Of a DNA stretch of 64,000 nt, positions 17,526-25,712 are shown piece by piece. The notes beneath the pieces are model-generated. The model worked only from the letters and a program-made list of their open reading frames with translations, did not search any database and had not been told where the DNA came from. Position 1 is the stretch's first letter; each line of letters opens with the position of its first letter. This DNA is from an uncultured Pelagibacteraceae bacterium (GTDB taxonomy: Bacteria; Pseudomonadota; Alphaproteobacteria; Pelagibacterales; Pelagibacteraceae): assembly GCA_902560805.1 (NCBI GenBank), contig CACENW010000001.1:248001-312000 (forward strand). Reading direction: 5' to 3'. The position numbers and the translations under genes are program-made.

Positions 17526-18764
17526 TTATCTTTCAGACCACTTAGGCACTGGGTGAATTAACTTAGCTGATGCCCACTTTAATGGAGCAACAACTTTGTT
17601 TTCACACTTGCCAGCAGCATCACACATTACTTGGAAAAGTACCATTGGCTTATCAACGTTCTGACCGCCAGGTGCAAATTTAATATTTCCATAGAATGTT
17701 TGCATGTTAGTAGCTGCTAGAGCATCTCTTACTTTCTTTTGATCAAAAGAATTAGCTCTTTCAAATGCATCTTTGAATACCAATAATGCAGCTGAAGATT
17801 CTGCAGATTGGTATGGTGGATCATATCCAAACTCTTTCTCAAAGTCTGCAGCATAAGTCATTCCATCTTTAAAGAAATCATCTTTATAAGTTAGAGATTT
17901 ATGCCACTGTGAAGCACAAAGTGCATACTGAGAATTTTTACCATGTTGTTTAGATAATTTCGCAGCATCACAGTGCGTCATAGCCAACATCGGAACATCA
18001 ACTTTCATCTCAGCGATTTGTCTGATAGCAGTAAGTGCACCTTTAGTGTGACCTGATACAACTAGAACGTCTGGTTTCATTTGTTTCACTTTAACCAAAG
18101 TTGCAGCCATATCGTTTAACTCTTTAGGCAGTTTGTCATCAATAATGATCTTAGAACCAGTTCTCTCTGCAGCATCTAAGATACCTAATCTAACGTCCTG
18201 TGAAAAAGCATCTTGTTCAAAAGCTTGAGCGATTCTAACTGGTTTTCCACCATTTAACTCAACCGCTGTTTCAATTGCTACATCAAGATATAAGTTTGCT
18301 GGAGCTAGTACCGCAAATAGATATTTGTAACCTTTAGTAAACAAAGATCTAGATGCACCATTTGCTTCAACCATTGGAACACCATATTTTTCAGTCACAG
18401 GTGCAATTGCTTTTGTCAAACCTGAACTGTATGGGCCAAGCATAAACTCAACACCATCTTGTGAAATTAATCTTTCTGCAAGCTGTGCAGCTCTCTTAGG
18501 ATTTGACTCATCATCGTAATAAATAATGTCAAACTTATAAGTTTTTCCACCAACTTTTACACCACCCATGCTGTTAATTCTGTCAACGGCCATGTTATAG
18601 CCATTTTGAGTATGAACACCATTAGATGAGTACTTACCAGTTAGGGAAATCGCAGCACCTAAAATAATTTTGTCACCAACTACTTTTGCAAAAGATGCAA
18701 CAGAAGTTGAAAATAAAATTACTAATGCAGAAACAAAACTTAAAATTATTTTATTTAACTTCAT
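17526..18764 (-). CDS. Branched-chain amino acid-type ABC transporter binding protein (first system)
   Basis: A 412-residue type I periplasmic binding protein. The signal peptide is IILSFVSALVILFSTSVASFA and the mature protein starts near KVVGDKIILGAAISLTG, a Peripla_BP_6 hallmark. GAGGAAAT lies a few bases upstream of the ATG. It heads the minus-strand transporter operon and is followed by a terminator, so it is probably its most abundant product. The codon usage is slightly less AT-skewed than in neighbours, as expected of a highly expressed gene. Ligand not determined; some family members bind amides or urea. Confidence 0.92.
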   Translation of the reverse strand: MKLNKIILSFVSALVILFSTSVASFAKVVGDKIILGAAISLTGKYSSNGVHTQNGYNMAVDRINSMGGVKVGGKTYKFDIIYYDDESNPKRAAQLAERLISQDGVEFMLGPYSSGLTKAIAPVTEKYGVPMVEANGASRSLFTKGYKYLFAVLAPANLYLDVAIETAVELNGGKPVRIAQAFEQDAFSQDVRLGILDAAERTGSKIIIDDKLPKELNDMAATLVKVKQMKPDVLVVSGHTKGALTAIRQIAEMKVDVPMLAMTHCDAAKLSKQHGKNSQYALCASQWHKSLTYKDDFFKDGMTYAADFEKEFGYDPPYQSAESSAALLVFKDAFERANSFDQKKVRDALAATNMQTFYGNIKFAPGGQNVDKPMVLFQVMCDAAGKCENKVVAPLKWASAKLIHPVPKWSER

Positions 18765-18780
18765 TTTATTTCCTCTTTAA

Positions 18781-18803
18781 TTAATTAATTTAAAATTAAT
18801 TAA
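18781..18803. repeat. AT-only inverted repeat in binding-protein leader
   Basis: TTAATTAATTT at 18781-18791 is mirrored by its reverse complement at 18793-18803 with one base between. It lies in the 5' leader of the first binding-protein gene, just upstream of the GAGGAAAT ribosome site. It could be a regulator site, but sequence of this composition arises easily in this AT-rich DNA. Confidence 0.3.
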
Positions 18804-18852
18804 ATAAATAAATTTCATACAATGCAAGTGGCAATAAAGACTTAATTTAGCT

Positions 18853-19467
18853 TTAATATTGTTGTGTAATAACAATAATTCCAGCAATAATTACTAAAAC
18901 ACTCGCTGAAATTGTATTAATCTTTTTAGGATTTGCTGTTATCCATTTAATCAATTTTTGTGCAAGTATTGCATAACCAATCAAAGATAAAAAATCTAAT
19001 ACAATGTAAGTTGTAATTAAAATTGTAAATTGACCTAAAAGATTAGAGCTAAAATCAATAAATTGCGGGAATATAAAAGGAAAAAACATCCATGCTTTAG
19101 GGCTAGTTCCTGCAACTAAAAACCCATCTTTAAAAAAAGATAAATTACTTTTTGTGATTTCTTCCTTATCTTTTAAATTTTTTGGGCGAGATTTATAAAT
19201 ATCATAAGCAAGATATAAAATGTAAATAACTCCAATCCATTTGAAAATATTAAGTATTAATGAATTTTCTGAAAAAAAAGAACCTATTACAAATATTACT
19301 AAAGTCGCTTGAATTAAATTTGCAGTAACATCTCCAAGCGCTGACCAAACACATTTTCCAACTCCATAGTTCATTGAATAAGAAATTATAACTATTCTTG
19401 GAGTGCCCGGAGTAATAAACAAAAAAATGATGATTTGTAAGTAGAGTAAAAATTCTAGAGGAAGCAT
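18853..19467 (-). CDS. LysE family amino acid exporter
   Basis: A 204-residue membrane protein with about six hydrophobic segments and the LysE/RhtB family start FITPGTPRIVIISYSMNYG, followed by GVIYILYLAYDIYKSR. It exports amino acids or related solutes. Transcribed divergently from the DUF2805-like gene, with a long inverted repeat (19481-19529) in the shared gap. Substrate unknown. Confidence 0.85.
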   Translation of the reverse strand: MLPLEFLLYLQIIIFLFITPGTPRIVIISYSMNYGVGKCVWSALGDVTANLIQATLVIFVIGSFFSENSLILNIFKWIGVIYILYLAYDIYKSRPKNLKDKEEITKSNLSFFKDGFLVAGTSPKAWMFFPFIFPQFIDFSSNLLGQFTILITTYIVLDFLSLIGYAILAQKLIKWITANPKKINTISASVLVIIAGIIVITQQY

Positions 19468-19480
19468 ATTCGTAAAGAGA

Positions 19481-19529
19481 AGATAGTCCTTAAAAACCGG
19501 GAGCTAAAGATGGCTAAGAAGGACTATCT
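19481..19529. repeat. Long inverted repeat with inner hairpin
   Basis: AGATAGTCCTT (19481-19491) and AAGGACTATCT (19519-19529) are perfect 11-base arms around 27 bases. Inside, AGCT (19502-19505) and GGCT (19512-19515) can also pair in RNA with one G-U pair, giving a two-tier stem-loop. It is in the 124-base gap between divergent genes. It may be an operator, a small RNA or a leader structure. Confidence 0.6.
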
Positions 19530-19591
19530 AGATGATAATATCAAAGGTTAAAAAAAATGCATTAAATATTTTTTTCAAATATAAAGGATTT

Positions 19592-19888
19592 ATGAAAAAA
19601 AAAGGCTACACCCCTGTAACTAAAGTTAAAAATCCAGAGCCCAAAATAGACGATCCAGATTGGATCATATGGGCGGCTTGGGCCGATCGGATAACTTTTG
19701 AAGAAATTGAGAAAAAGACAGGAAAGCGAGAATCTGATGTAATCAAAATTATGAGGAGATCTTTAAAACCTTCCTCTTTCAGATTATGGAGAAAAAGAGT
19801 AAATCAAAAAAGTATCAAACATAGAAAAAAATTTGAATATTCTAGAAAAGAAATAACTAGTAAAATTAAAAAAGGTGACTATCTATAG
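19592..19888 (+). CDS. DUF2805 / TIGR03643 family protein
   Basis: I recognise the core DPDWIIWAAWADRITFEEIE plus KKTGKRESDVIKIMRR and the SFRLWRKRV motif as the TIGR03643 (DUF2805) family of small proteins with a helix-turn-helix-like core. The frame is open from 19532, but AAAGGA lies just before the ATG at 19592, which gives a 98-residue protein close to the family length. The lysine- and arginine-rich C terminus suggests nucleic-acid contact. No function is known to me. The glutaredoxin gene starts three bases after its stop. Confidence 0.75.
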   Translation: MKKKGYTPVTKVKNPEPKIDDPDWIIWAAWADRITFEEIEKKTGKRESDVIKIMRRSLKPSSFRLWRKRVNQKSIKHRKKFEYSRKEITSKIKKGDYL

Positions 19889-19891
19889 CTT

Positions 19892-20149
19892 ATGAAAAAA
19901 ATTACCATGTATACTGGACCACTATGTAATTATTGTGAGGCTGCAAAAAGACTGTTAGCAAGAAACAATGCTCCATATAACGAAATAGATATTTCAAAAG
20001 TTGATGGTGCAATGGATGAAATGATTAAGAAAGCAAATGGAAAAAGAACAATTCCACAAATTTTTTTTGATGAGCAGCATATAGGTGGCTATGACGAAGT
20101 GAGAGCTTTAGAAAAAGAAAATAAACTTCAAGATTTGTTAAAAAATTAA
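19892..20149 (+). CDS. grxC: Glutaredoxin (GrxC type)
   Basis: An 85-residue thioredoxin-fold protein of usual glutaredoxin-3 length. The active site is CNYC (Cys12, Cys15). The cis-Pro motif is RTIPQIFFDEQHIGGYDEV, which also holds the GG pair that binds glutathione. It reduces protein disulphides and ribonucleotide reductase with glutathione. Its gene is followed after eight bases by the convergent msrB, another thiol-redox gene. Confidence 0.92.
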   Translation: MKKITMYTGPLCNYCEAAKRLLARNNAPYNEIDISKVDGAMDEMIKKANGKRTIPQIFFDEQHIGGYDEVRALEKENKLQDLLKN

Positions 20150-20157
20150 AATTATTA

Positions 20158-20532
20158 TTAAGCTTTTGGCTTAAAAACTAAACAGACACCATTATTACAA
20201 TATCTTTTTCCTGTTGGTTCTGGACCATCTTCAAATATGTGTCCATGATGGCCACCACATTTTTTACAATGATATTCTGTTCTTCCATAACCTAAATGAT
20301 AATCTGTTTTTATTTCAAATACATCTGGTAAAGACTCATAAAAAGATGGCCATCCAGATCCACTTTCATATTTAGTATTTGAATCAAATAATTTTTCACC
20401 ACAGTTTGCACAATGAAAACTTCCTTCTCTTTTTTCATGATTAAGTTCACTTGATCCAGCAAGTTCTGTACCTTCCTCAAACAAAATTAATTTTTGTTCA
20501 GCAGTTAAGTTAGGATTAATTTTTTTTGTCAT
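20158..20532 (-). CDS. msrB: Peptide-methionine (R)-S-oxide reductase MsrB
   Basis: A 124-residue MsrB. The two zinc CxxC pairs are CANC and CKKC. The substrate motif is GSGWPSF and the catalytic Cys is in RYCNNGVCLVF after GHHGHIFEDGPEPTG. Reduces methionine-R-sulfoxide in proteins. The position that is Cys in some two-Cys MsrB proteins (GCGWPSF) is Ser here, so the resolving thiol is elsewhere; the second Cys in NNGVC is a candidate. The gene sits two bases after the upstream amidohydrolase gene. Confidence 0.93.
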   Translation of the reverse strand: MTKKINPNLTAEQKLILFEEGTELAGSSELNHEKREGSFHCANCGEKLFDSNTKYESGSGWPSFYESLPDVFEIKTDYHLGYGRTEYHCKKCGGHHGHIFEDGPEPTGKRYCNNGVCLVFKPKA

Positions 20533-20534
20533 GA

Positions 20535-21428
20535 TTAAATATATTTAGCACAAGTTTGGTGCAACAATGAGTGTAATTCTACTAATTTTTCAAAATCTTT
20601 ATTGTATCCTCCACCCAAAACTCCACAAAAAGGTATCCTTTTTGAGAAAAAATTTTCTACAACAAGCTCATCTCTTAGTCTAATACCTTGATCAGAAATT
20701 TTTAATTTTCCTAATCGATCATTAAAATGAATATCTACTCCCGCTATATAAAAAACAAAATCAAAATTTTCTTGATTTAACTCTATTAAATAGTGTTTTA
20801 AAGTTTTTATATATGTGTCATCTTCCATATTGTCCTCTAGCTCTACATCTAAATCGCTAATAGATTTTTTAGCAGGATAATTAGTTTTTGAATGCATGCT
20901 AAATGTAAAAACATTTCTATTTTCTTTAAAAATCTCTGAATTTCCGTTCCCTTGATGTACATCAAGGTCTACAATTAAAATTCTATTTGCTAAACCTCTG
21001 TTTAACAAATAATGAGCAGCGACTGCCACATCATTAAAAACACAGTAACCAGCACCGCCATCATAATTAGCATGGTGGCTCCCTCCGGCTGTATTACAAG
21101 AAATTCCATAATTAATTGCAAGTTTGGATGCCAAAACAGTTCCTCCTGTTGCAACTAAAGATCTCTGAACAACACTATCTACTAAAGGAAAACCTATTTT
21201 TTTAACGCCATCTTTGTCTAAAGTTTTATTTTTTATATCTCTTATATATTTTTCAGAATGGGCAAAGTTTAATGTTTCAGATGAGCATGGATAAGGTTTG
21301 TGAAACTTTTTAACAACTTTTTTTTTTATTAAATAATTTGCAAGTTCACCGAATTTATTTATTGGAAACTTATGATCATCTCCAATTTTTGCAAAATAAT
21401 CTTCATGATTTACAACTGGTAACTCCAT
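20535..21428 (-). CDS. Histone deacetylase / acetoin utilisation family amidohydrolase
   Basis: A 297-residue protein of the arginase-deacetylase fold. Residues include the HH pair at 118-119 (GGSHHANYDGGAGYCVFND), zinc ligands Asp156 and His158 in DLDVHQGNGN, and a third acidic ligand in AGVDIHFNDRLG. Bacterial members deacetylate polyamines, lysine or other small acetylated amines. Adjacent genes for a D-2-hydroxyacid dehydrogenase and a DadA-like oxidase hint at amine or amino acid metabolism. The true substrate is not deducible. Confidence 0.88.
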   Translation of the reverse strand: MELPVVNHEDYFAKIGDDHKFPINKFGELANYLIKKKVVKKFHKPYPCSSETLNFAHSEKYIRDIKNKTLDKDGVKKIGFPLVDSVVQRSLVATGGTVLASKLAINYGISCNTAGGSHHANYDGGAGYCVFNDVAVAAHYLLNRGLANRILIVDLDVHQGNGNSEIFKENRNVFTFSMHSKTNYPAKKSISDLDVELEDNMEDDTYIKTLKHYLIELNQENFDFVFYIAGVDIHFNDRLGKLKISDQGIRLRDELVVENFFSKRIPFCGVLGGGYNKDFEKLVELHSLLHQTCAKYI

Positions 21429-21430
21429 GG

Positions 21431-22381
21431 TTACTCTAAAACTCTAATTGGCTTTCCATTAACACAAGCCTCTAATCCTTCGATCATTTGATTATAAAAA
21501 ATACTATAATTTTCTGCTGTTACATATCCTATGTGTGGAGTTAACAGAGCATTCGGTAAAAATCTTAATTTATTATTTTCAGGCAAAGGTTCTTTTTCAT
21601 ATACATCAATACCAGCCCCAGCGATTACATTGGTTGATAATGCTATAATTAAGTCATCTTCATTAACTATTGGGCCTCTTGAGGTATTAATTAAAAAAGC
21701 TGTCTTCTTCATATTATCTAACTCTTTTAATGTTATACAATTTTTGTACCTCTCTCCACCTTGTACATGAATGGATAAAACATCTGAGTTCTTAATCAAA
21801 TCATCCTTGCTACATGGTAATACATCTAGCTCTTTGCATTTATCTAAACTTAAATTTTCACTCCATGCCATAACTTGCATTCCAAAAGCTTTTCCAATTT
21901 TTGCAACTTCACTTCCTACTCTACCCAATCCAATTAATCCTAATATTTTTCCCTTTAACTCAATGCCAATAGTAGTTTGCCAGTAACCTTGATACATATT
22001 ATCAAACTCTTCTTTAAAATTTCTAGCTAAACCAAGAATTAATGCCCAAGTTAATTCTGGTGTAGGATTAATATTAATCTCTGTTCCACAAACAATAATT
22101 TTTCTTTTTTTTGCAGCTTCTAAGTCAATAGATCTATTTCTAAGTCCACTAGTAATAACAAACTTTAAATCACTCAAGTTATCAATAAGATTTTTTGTGA
22201 TTGGAGTTCTTTCTCTCATGATCAAAAGAGCTTCAAAATCAGCTAACTGTTCAATAGCATCTGCTTCGTCTACAAAAGGTTCACTGAAAATCTTAAACTC
22301 ATACTTCCCAGATAGTTTTTCTAAATCAACAAATTGTTGAGCAACATTTTGGTAATCATCTAATATAGCAACTTTAAGCAT
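21431..22381 (-). CDS. D-isomer-specific 2-hydroxyacid dehydrogenase
   Basis: A 316-residue NAD-dependent dehydrogenase. The dinucleotide motif GLGRVG is at residues 151-156. The substrate/catalytic segments are NTSRGPIVNEDDLI, the Glu in DVYEKEPLPE and the catalytic His in TPHIGYVT. Relatives reduce 2-keto acids to D-hydroxy acids or act in serine and pyridoxine synthesis. The best general label is SerA/GhrA-like. Its ATG overlaps the restored end of the DMT permease gene by eight bases, which supports co-transcription. Confidence 0.88.
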   Translation of the reverse strand: MLKVAILDDYQNVAQQFVDLEKLSGKYEFKIFSEPFVDEADAIEQLADFEALLIMRERTPITKNLIDNLSDLKFVITSGLRNRSIDLEAAKKRKIIVCGTEININPTPELTWALILGLARNFKEEFDNMYQGYWQTTIGIELKGKILGLIGLGRVGSEVAKIGKAFGMQVMAWSENLSLDKCKELDVLPCSKDDLIKNSDVLSIHVQGGERYKNCITLKELDNMKKTAFLINTSRGPIVNEDDLIIALSTNVIAGAGIDVYEKEPLPENNKLRFLPNALLTPHIGYVTAENYSIFYNQMIEGLEACVNGKPIRVLE

Positions 22382-23277
22382 TTTTAATTTTCTTATTTGA
22401 TAACAATATTCCTGTTACAATAAAACAGGCGCCTAAAATATGATAAAACATAAATTTTTCACTAAAAAAAATCATAGCCATTATTGCGCTTAAAATTGGC
22501 ATTAGGTGTAAAAAAAACACCTGAACGATTAGCTCCTATCATTGCAATACCTTTTATCCACAAAAGGAACGATGCCAAACCAGGAAATAAAACTACATAG
22601 GATAAAATTAAAATAAATGGTAACTCTAAATTAATCCTAAATCCAATTTGATATTCTATAAAATAAATTGGTATTAAAAATATTAAGCCAAAAGTTATTA
22701 CTACTTGAAGCAAAGATAATTGAGTTAATTCATATTTTTTTCCTTTTAACAATGTAGAATATAAGGCCCAAGAGAACATTGCGATAACCATTGTTATGTC
22801 ACCTTTATTAAAATCTAAATTCATTAATATCTCAATGTTTGCTTTTGTAATAATCATAATCACACCTGCAAAAGAAAATACTACTCCTATGATTTGAAAA
22901 ATATTTGTCTTTTCAATTTTTAAAATTGATGAAAACAACATTATCATAACAGGTATAGTTGAGATCATTAAAACCCCACTAATCACTTGAGTAAAATTTA
23001 AAGAATAATAAACAATTGAATTAAATACCGTAATACTGGTAACTCCCAATACAATAAAAAGCTTATAGTTTTTAATTATATAATTTTTTTTCTCTAATAT
23101 TTCAGGAATTGTAAAAGGTGCTAAAATTAACCAAGCAAAAAACCATCGATAAAAATTTAGTGAAAATGGTGGAACTTCATAAAAACTTGCGAGTTTTCCA
23201 ACAACAAAATTTCCTGCCCAAAATGTTACAGTTAAAAATAGATATAGATAAGCTAAAAAATTATTATCTTTAGTCAC
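22374..23277 (-). pseudogene. DMT/EamA family permease with one-base frameshift
   Basis: From GTG 23277 the frame encodes EamA repeats (FTQVISGVLMIST, ten hydrophobic segments expected) but derails after GANRSGVFF into TPNANFKRNNGYDFF and stops at 22462. The frame shift is at an eight-A run (plus strand 22510-22517). With seven A the protein continues GVFLHLMPILSAIMAMIFFS, the normal C-terminal EamA pattern, and runs to TAA 22374-22376, giving 300 residues and an eight-base overlap with the next gene. So the coding frame is conserved beyond the shift. It could be a sequencing or assembly slip, a real recent mutation or length variation. Function if intact: metabolite export. Confidence 0.85.
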
Positions 23278-24519
23278 TTAACTAAATCTAAGCGAGCTAT
23301 ATGGTTTTAAGTTTAGGTTTGTATTTTCGTTCGCTATCATTCCTGAAACAATCTTTCCAGAAATTGGGCCTAAAGTCCATCCTAAATGATGATGTCCAAA
23401 ACAATAATAAACATTTTTATAATTTTTTGATGGCCCCATAACAGGCAAAAAGTCTGGTAAAGTCGGTCTAAATCCTAACCATTCATCCTCATGTTCGGGT
23501 AAATCTCCAAGCATATATTTTGCATTGTTAATTAAATTTTTAACTCTAGATTTAGACAAAGGATTATCTAATCCACCAAATTCAACTGTTCCAACTACTC
23601 TCAATCCTTGTTCCATTGGTGTAATTCCAAAACCACGATTTGAAAATATTACAGGTCGACTTAGTAAATGATCACAGTTTTTAAAATGAACATGGTATCC
23701 TCTTTCTGTATCTAGAGGAATTTGTTCATCTAGATTATCGGTTAATTTTTTTGAAAAAGCACCACAAGCAATTACAGCTTTATCAAAAATATAACTTTGT
23801 GTATCAGTTTTAAAGATAGGTTTTTCATTATCAAATTTAATATCTTTAATATTAACTTTGTTAAACTTTCCACCTTTTTTTAAAAATAAATCAAATAATT
23901 TTAAAAGAATTCTTTTTGGATTTCGAGCATGTCTTGCATAAGGATAATAAACACCTGCATGATAAAAAGGTTTAATATGAGGTTCTAGATCATGAATTTC
24001 ATCTTTATTTACTAATTGTTGCTTTACACCCAATTCATCTCTAACTCTAATTTCTAATTCCCTACTTTTTAGATCTTGATCATTCCAGATATAAAGTATT
24101 CCTTTGTTTTCTACCAAACCTTCTAAATCTATTTCATCAAATAATTCATCATAAGCTGGCAAAGCTAAATCTAAAATTTGATGCATATTTTTTGCGGTGT
24201 GCATCATCTTACTTTTGGTGGTGTTCATAATGAATTTCATGAACCAGGGAATCATTTTTGGAACATAATTCCATTTTAAAGCAAGAGGACCTGTTGAGCT
24301 TAATAACATAGATGGTACATCTGCTAAGACATCAGTTCTATTTAAGGAAAGTGAAGCATAAGGTGAGAAATGTCCTGCATTTCCATAAGATGCAGCTTGA
24401 CTGCCTGGATTATCTCTATCGAATATTGTTACATTAAATCCTTTTTTTTGAAGGAACAGTGCATTTGATACACCTTGAATTCCTGCTCCAACTATACCAA
24501 CCTTAATGTTCTTATTCAT
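23278..24519 (-). CDS. FAD-dependent D-amino acid dehydrogenase-like oxidoreductase (DadA family)
   Basis: A 413-residue DAO-superfamily flavoprotein. The FAD-binding motif is KVGIVGAGIQGVSNALFL, followed by NPGSQAASYGNAGHFSPYA, which is characteristic of DadA. The C-terminal YYCFGHHHLGWTLGP closes the FAD site. The ATG at 24519 (MNKNIKVG) is preferred to an upstream TTG at 24534 because it starts just before the FAD motif. It oxidises D-amino acids or similar secondary amines. The permease gene begins directly after its stop. Confidence 0.88.
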   Translation of the reverse strand: MNKNIKVGIVGAGIQGVSNALFLQKKGFNVTIFDRDNPGSQAASYGNAGHFSPYASLSLNRTDVLADVPSMLLSSTGPLALKWNYVPKMIPWFMKFIMNTTKSKMMHTAKNMHQILDLALPAYDELFDEIDLEGLVENKGILYIWNDQDLKSRELEIRVRDELGVKQQLVNKDEIHDLEPHIKPFYHAGVYYPYARHARNPKRILLKLFDLFLKKGGKFNKVNIKDIKFDNEKPIFKTDTQSYIFDKAVIACGAFSKKLTDNLDEQIPLDTERGYHVHFKNCDHLLSRPVIFSNRGFGITPMEQGLRVVGTVEFGGLDNPLSKSRVKNLINNAKYMLGDLPEHEDEWLGFRPTLPDFLPVMGPSKNYKNVYYCFGHHHLGWTLGPISGKIVSGMIANENTNLNLKPYSSLRFS

Positions 24520-24587
24520 TAGGATGTTATACAATTAAAAAATAAAATTTTCATAGTGACAAATTATGCTTAATTTAACTTAATAAT

Positions 24588-25712
24588 TTAAGCAATCATC
24601 TGTTTATGATTTATCTTTGCACTGAGAACAATACCAAACCCGATCATAGTTGCTAACATTGAGGAACCTCCATAGGACAGTATTGGTAATGGAGAGCCAA
24701 CAATTGGTAATAAACCTAAAACCATTGAAAGATTTACAACAATATAAATGAATATTGCAAAAGCAAATCCAAAACAAAACAATCTTGAAAAATTACTTCT
24801 TGAGATGGCTCCAATTCTTAAAATCCTGATAATAATAATTGAATACAAAATTAACAACGCTACTGATCCTATAAATCCAAACTCTTCAGAAAATAAAGTA
24901 AATATAAAGTCAGTATGCTTCTCTGGTAAAAAATCTAAATAACTTTGAGTACCTTTTAAAAAACCTTTGCCATCTAAACCTCCAGAACCGATTGCTATCT
25001 TTGACTGGATTATCTGATAACCAGCACCCAATGGATCTCTATCAGGATCTAAAAAGGTTAATATTCTTAACTTTTGGTAGGGCTTTAAGAAAGAAATTAC
25101 AAAAGGTAATGATATTAAGAACACTATAAAAGAATATATAAAATATTTTATCTTAACACCTCCTAACCACAGAACAATTAATCCACTAGCTGCGATTAGG
25201 ATTGAAGTTCCTAAATCAGGTTGTGAGAGCACCATAATAATTGGTATTATAATTATAGTTAAAACAGTCATAATGCTTGTAATTGAATTTACATTTTCAA
25301 TTTTGATCCTGTGATAATATTTTGCTAAGCAAAGTATAATTGCGATCTTCATTAGCTCAGATGGCTGTAAATTAAACAAATATAAATCCATCCATCTTCT
25401 TGAACCTGAAGACTTTATTCCAAAAAAAGAAACGTAAATTAATAAAAGAATTACAGCAAAATAAAACAAGTATGATAAATTATGCCACCATTTGATGTTA
25501 AAGAAAGCAATAAAAATCATTAAAGGAAAAAAAATTATTATTTTGCTAAAATGACTTTTTGTATGGAAAAGAATTTCACCACCATCTGTTGAATACATTA
25601 CAAATAAACTTAATATTGAAAGTAGAAGTACACTTGACAGCAAAATATAATCTAATTCTTTAACTTTTTGCCAAAAAGTAAGTTCGTTATTTAATCTATC
25701 GTGTTGAAACAT
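24588..25712 (-). CDS. rodA: Rod-shape peptidoglycan polymerase RodA
   Basis: A 374-residue SEDS-family membrane protein with about ten segments. Hallmarks are FGIKSSGSRRWMDL, QPSELMKIAIILCLAKYY, SQPDLGTSILIAASGL, FLPEKHTDFIFTLFSEEFG and the C-terminal PLPILSYGGSSMLATMIGFG. It polymerises glycan strands for lateral wall growth with PBP2. Start ATG 25712 shares a base with the mrdA stop. Confidence 0.93.
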   Translation of the reverse strand: MFQHDRLNNELTFWQKVKELDYILLSSVLLLSILSLFVMYSTDGGEILFHTKSHFSKIIIFFPLMIFIAFFNIKWWHNLSYLFYFAVILLLIYVSFFGIKSSGSRRWMDLYLFNLQPSELMKIAIILCLAKYYHRIKIENVNSITSIMTVLTIIIIPIIMVLSQPDLGTSILIAASGLIVLWLGGVKIKYFIYSFIVFLISLPFVISFLKPYQKLRILTFLDPDRDPLGAGYQIIQSKIAIGSGGLDGKGFLKGTQSYLDFLPEKHTDFIFTLFSEEFGFIGSVALLILYSIIIIRILRIGAISRSNFSRLFCFGFAFAIFIYIVVNLSMVLGLLPIVGSPLPILSYGGSSMLATMIGFGIVLSAKINHKQMIA

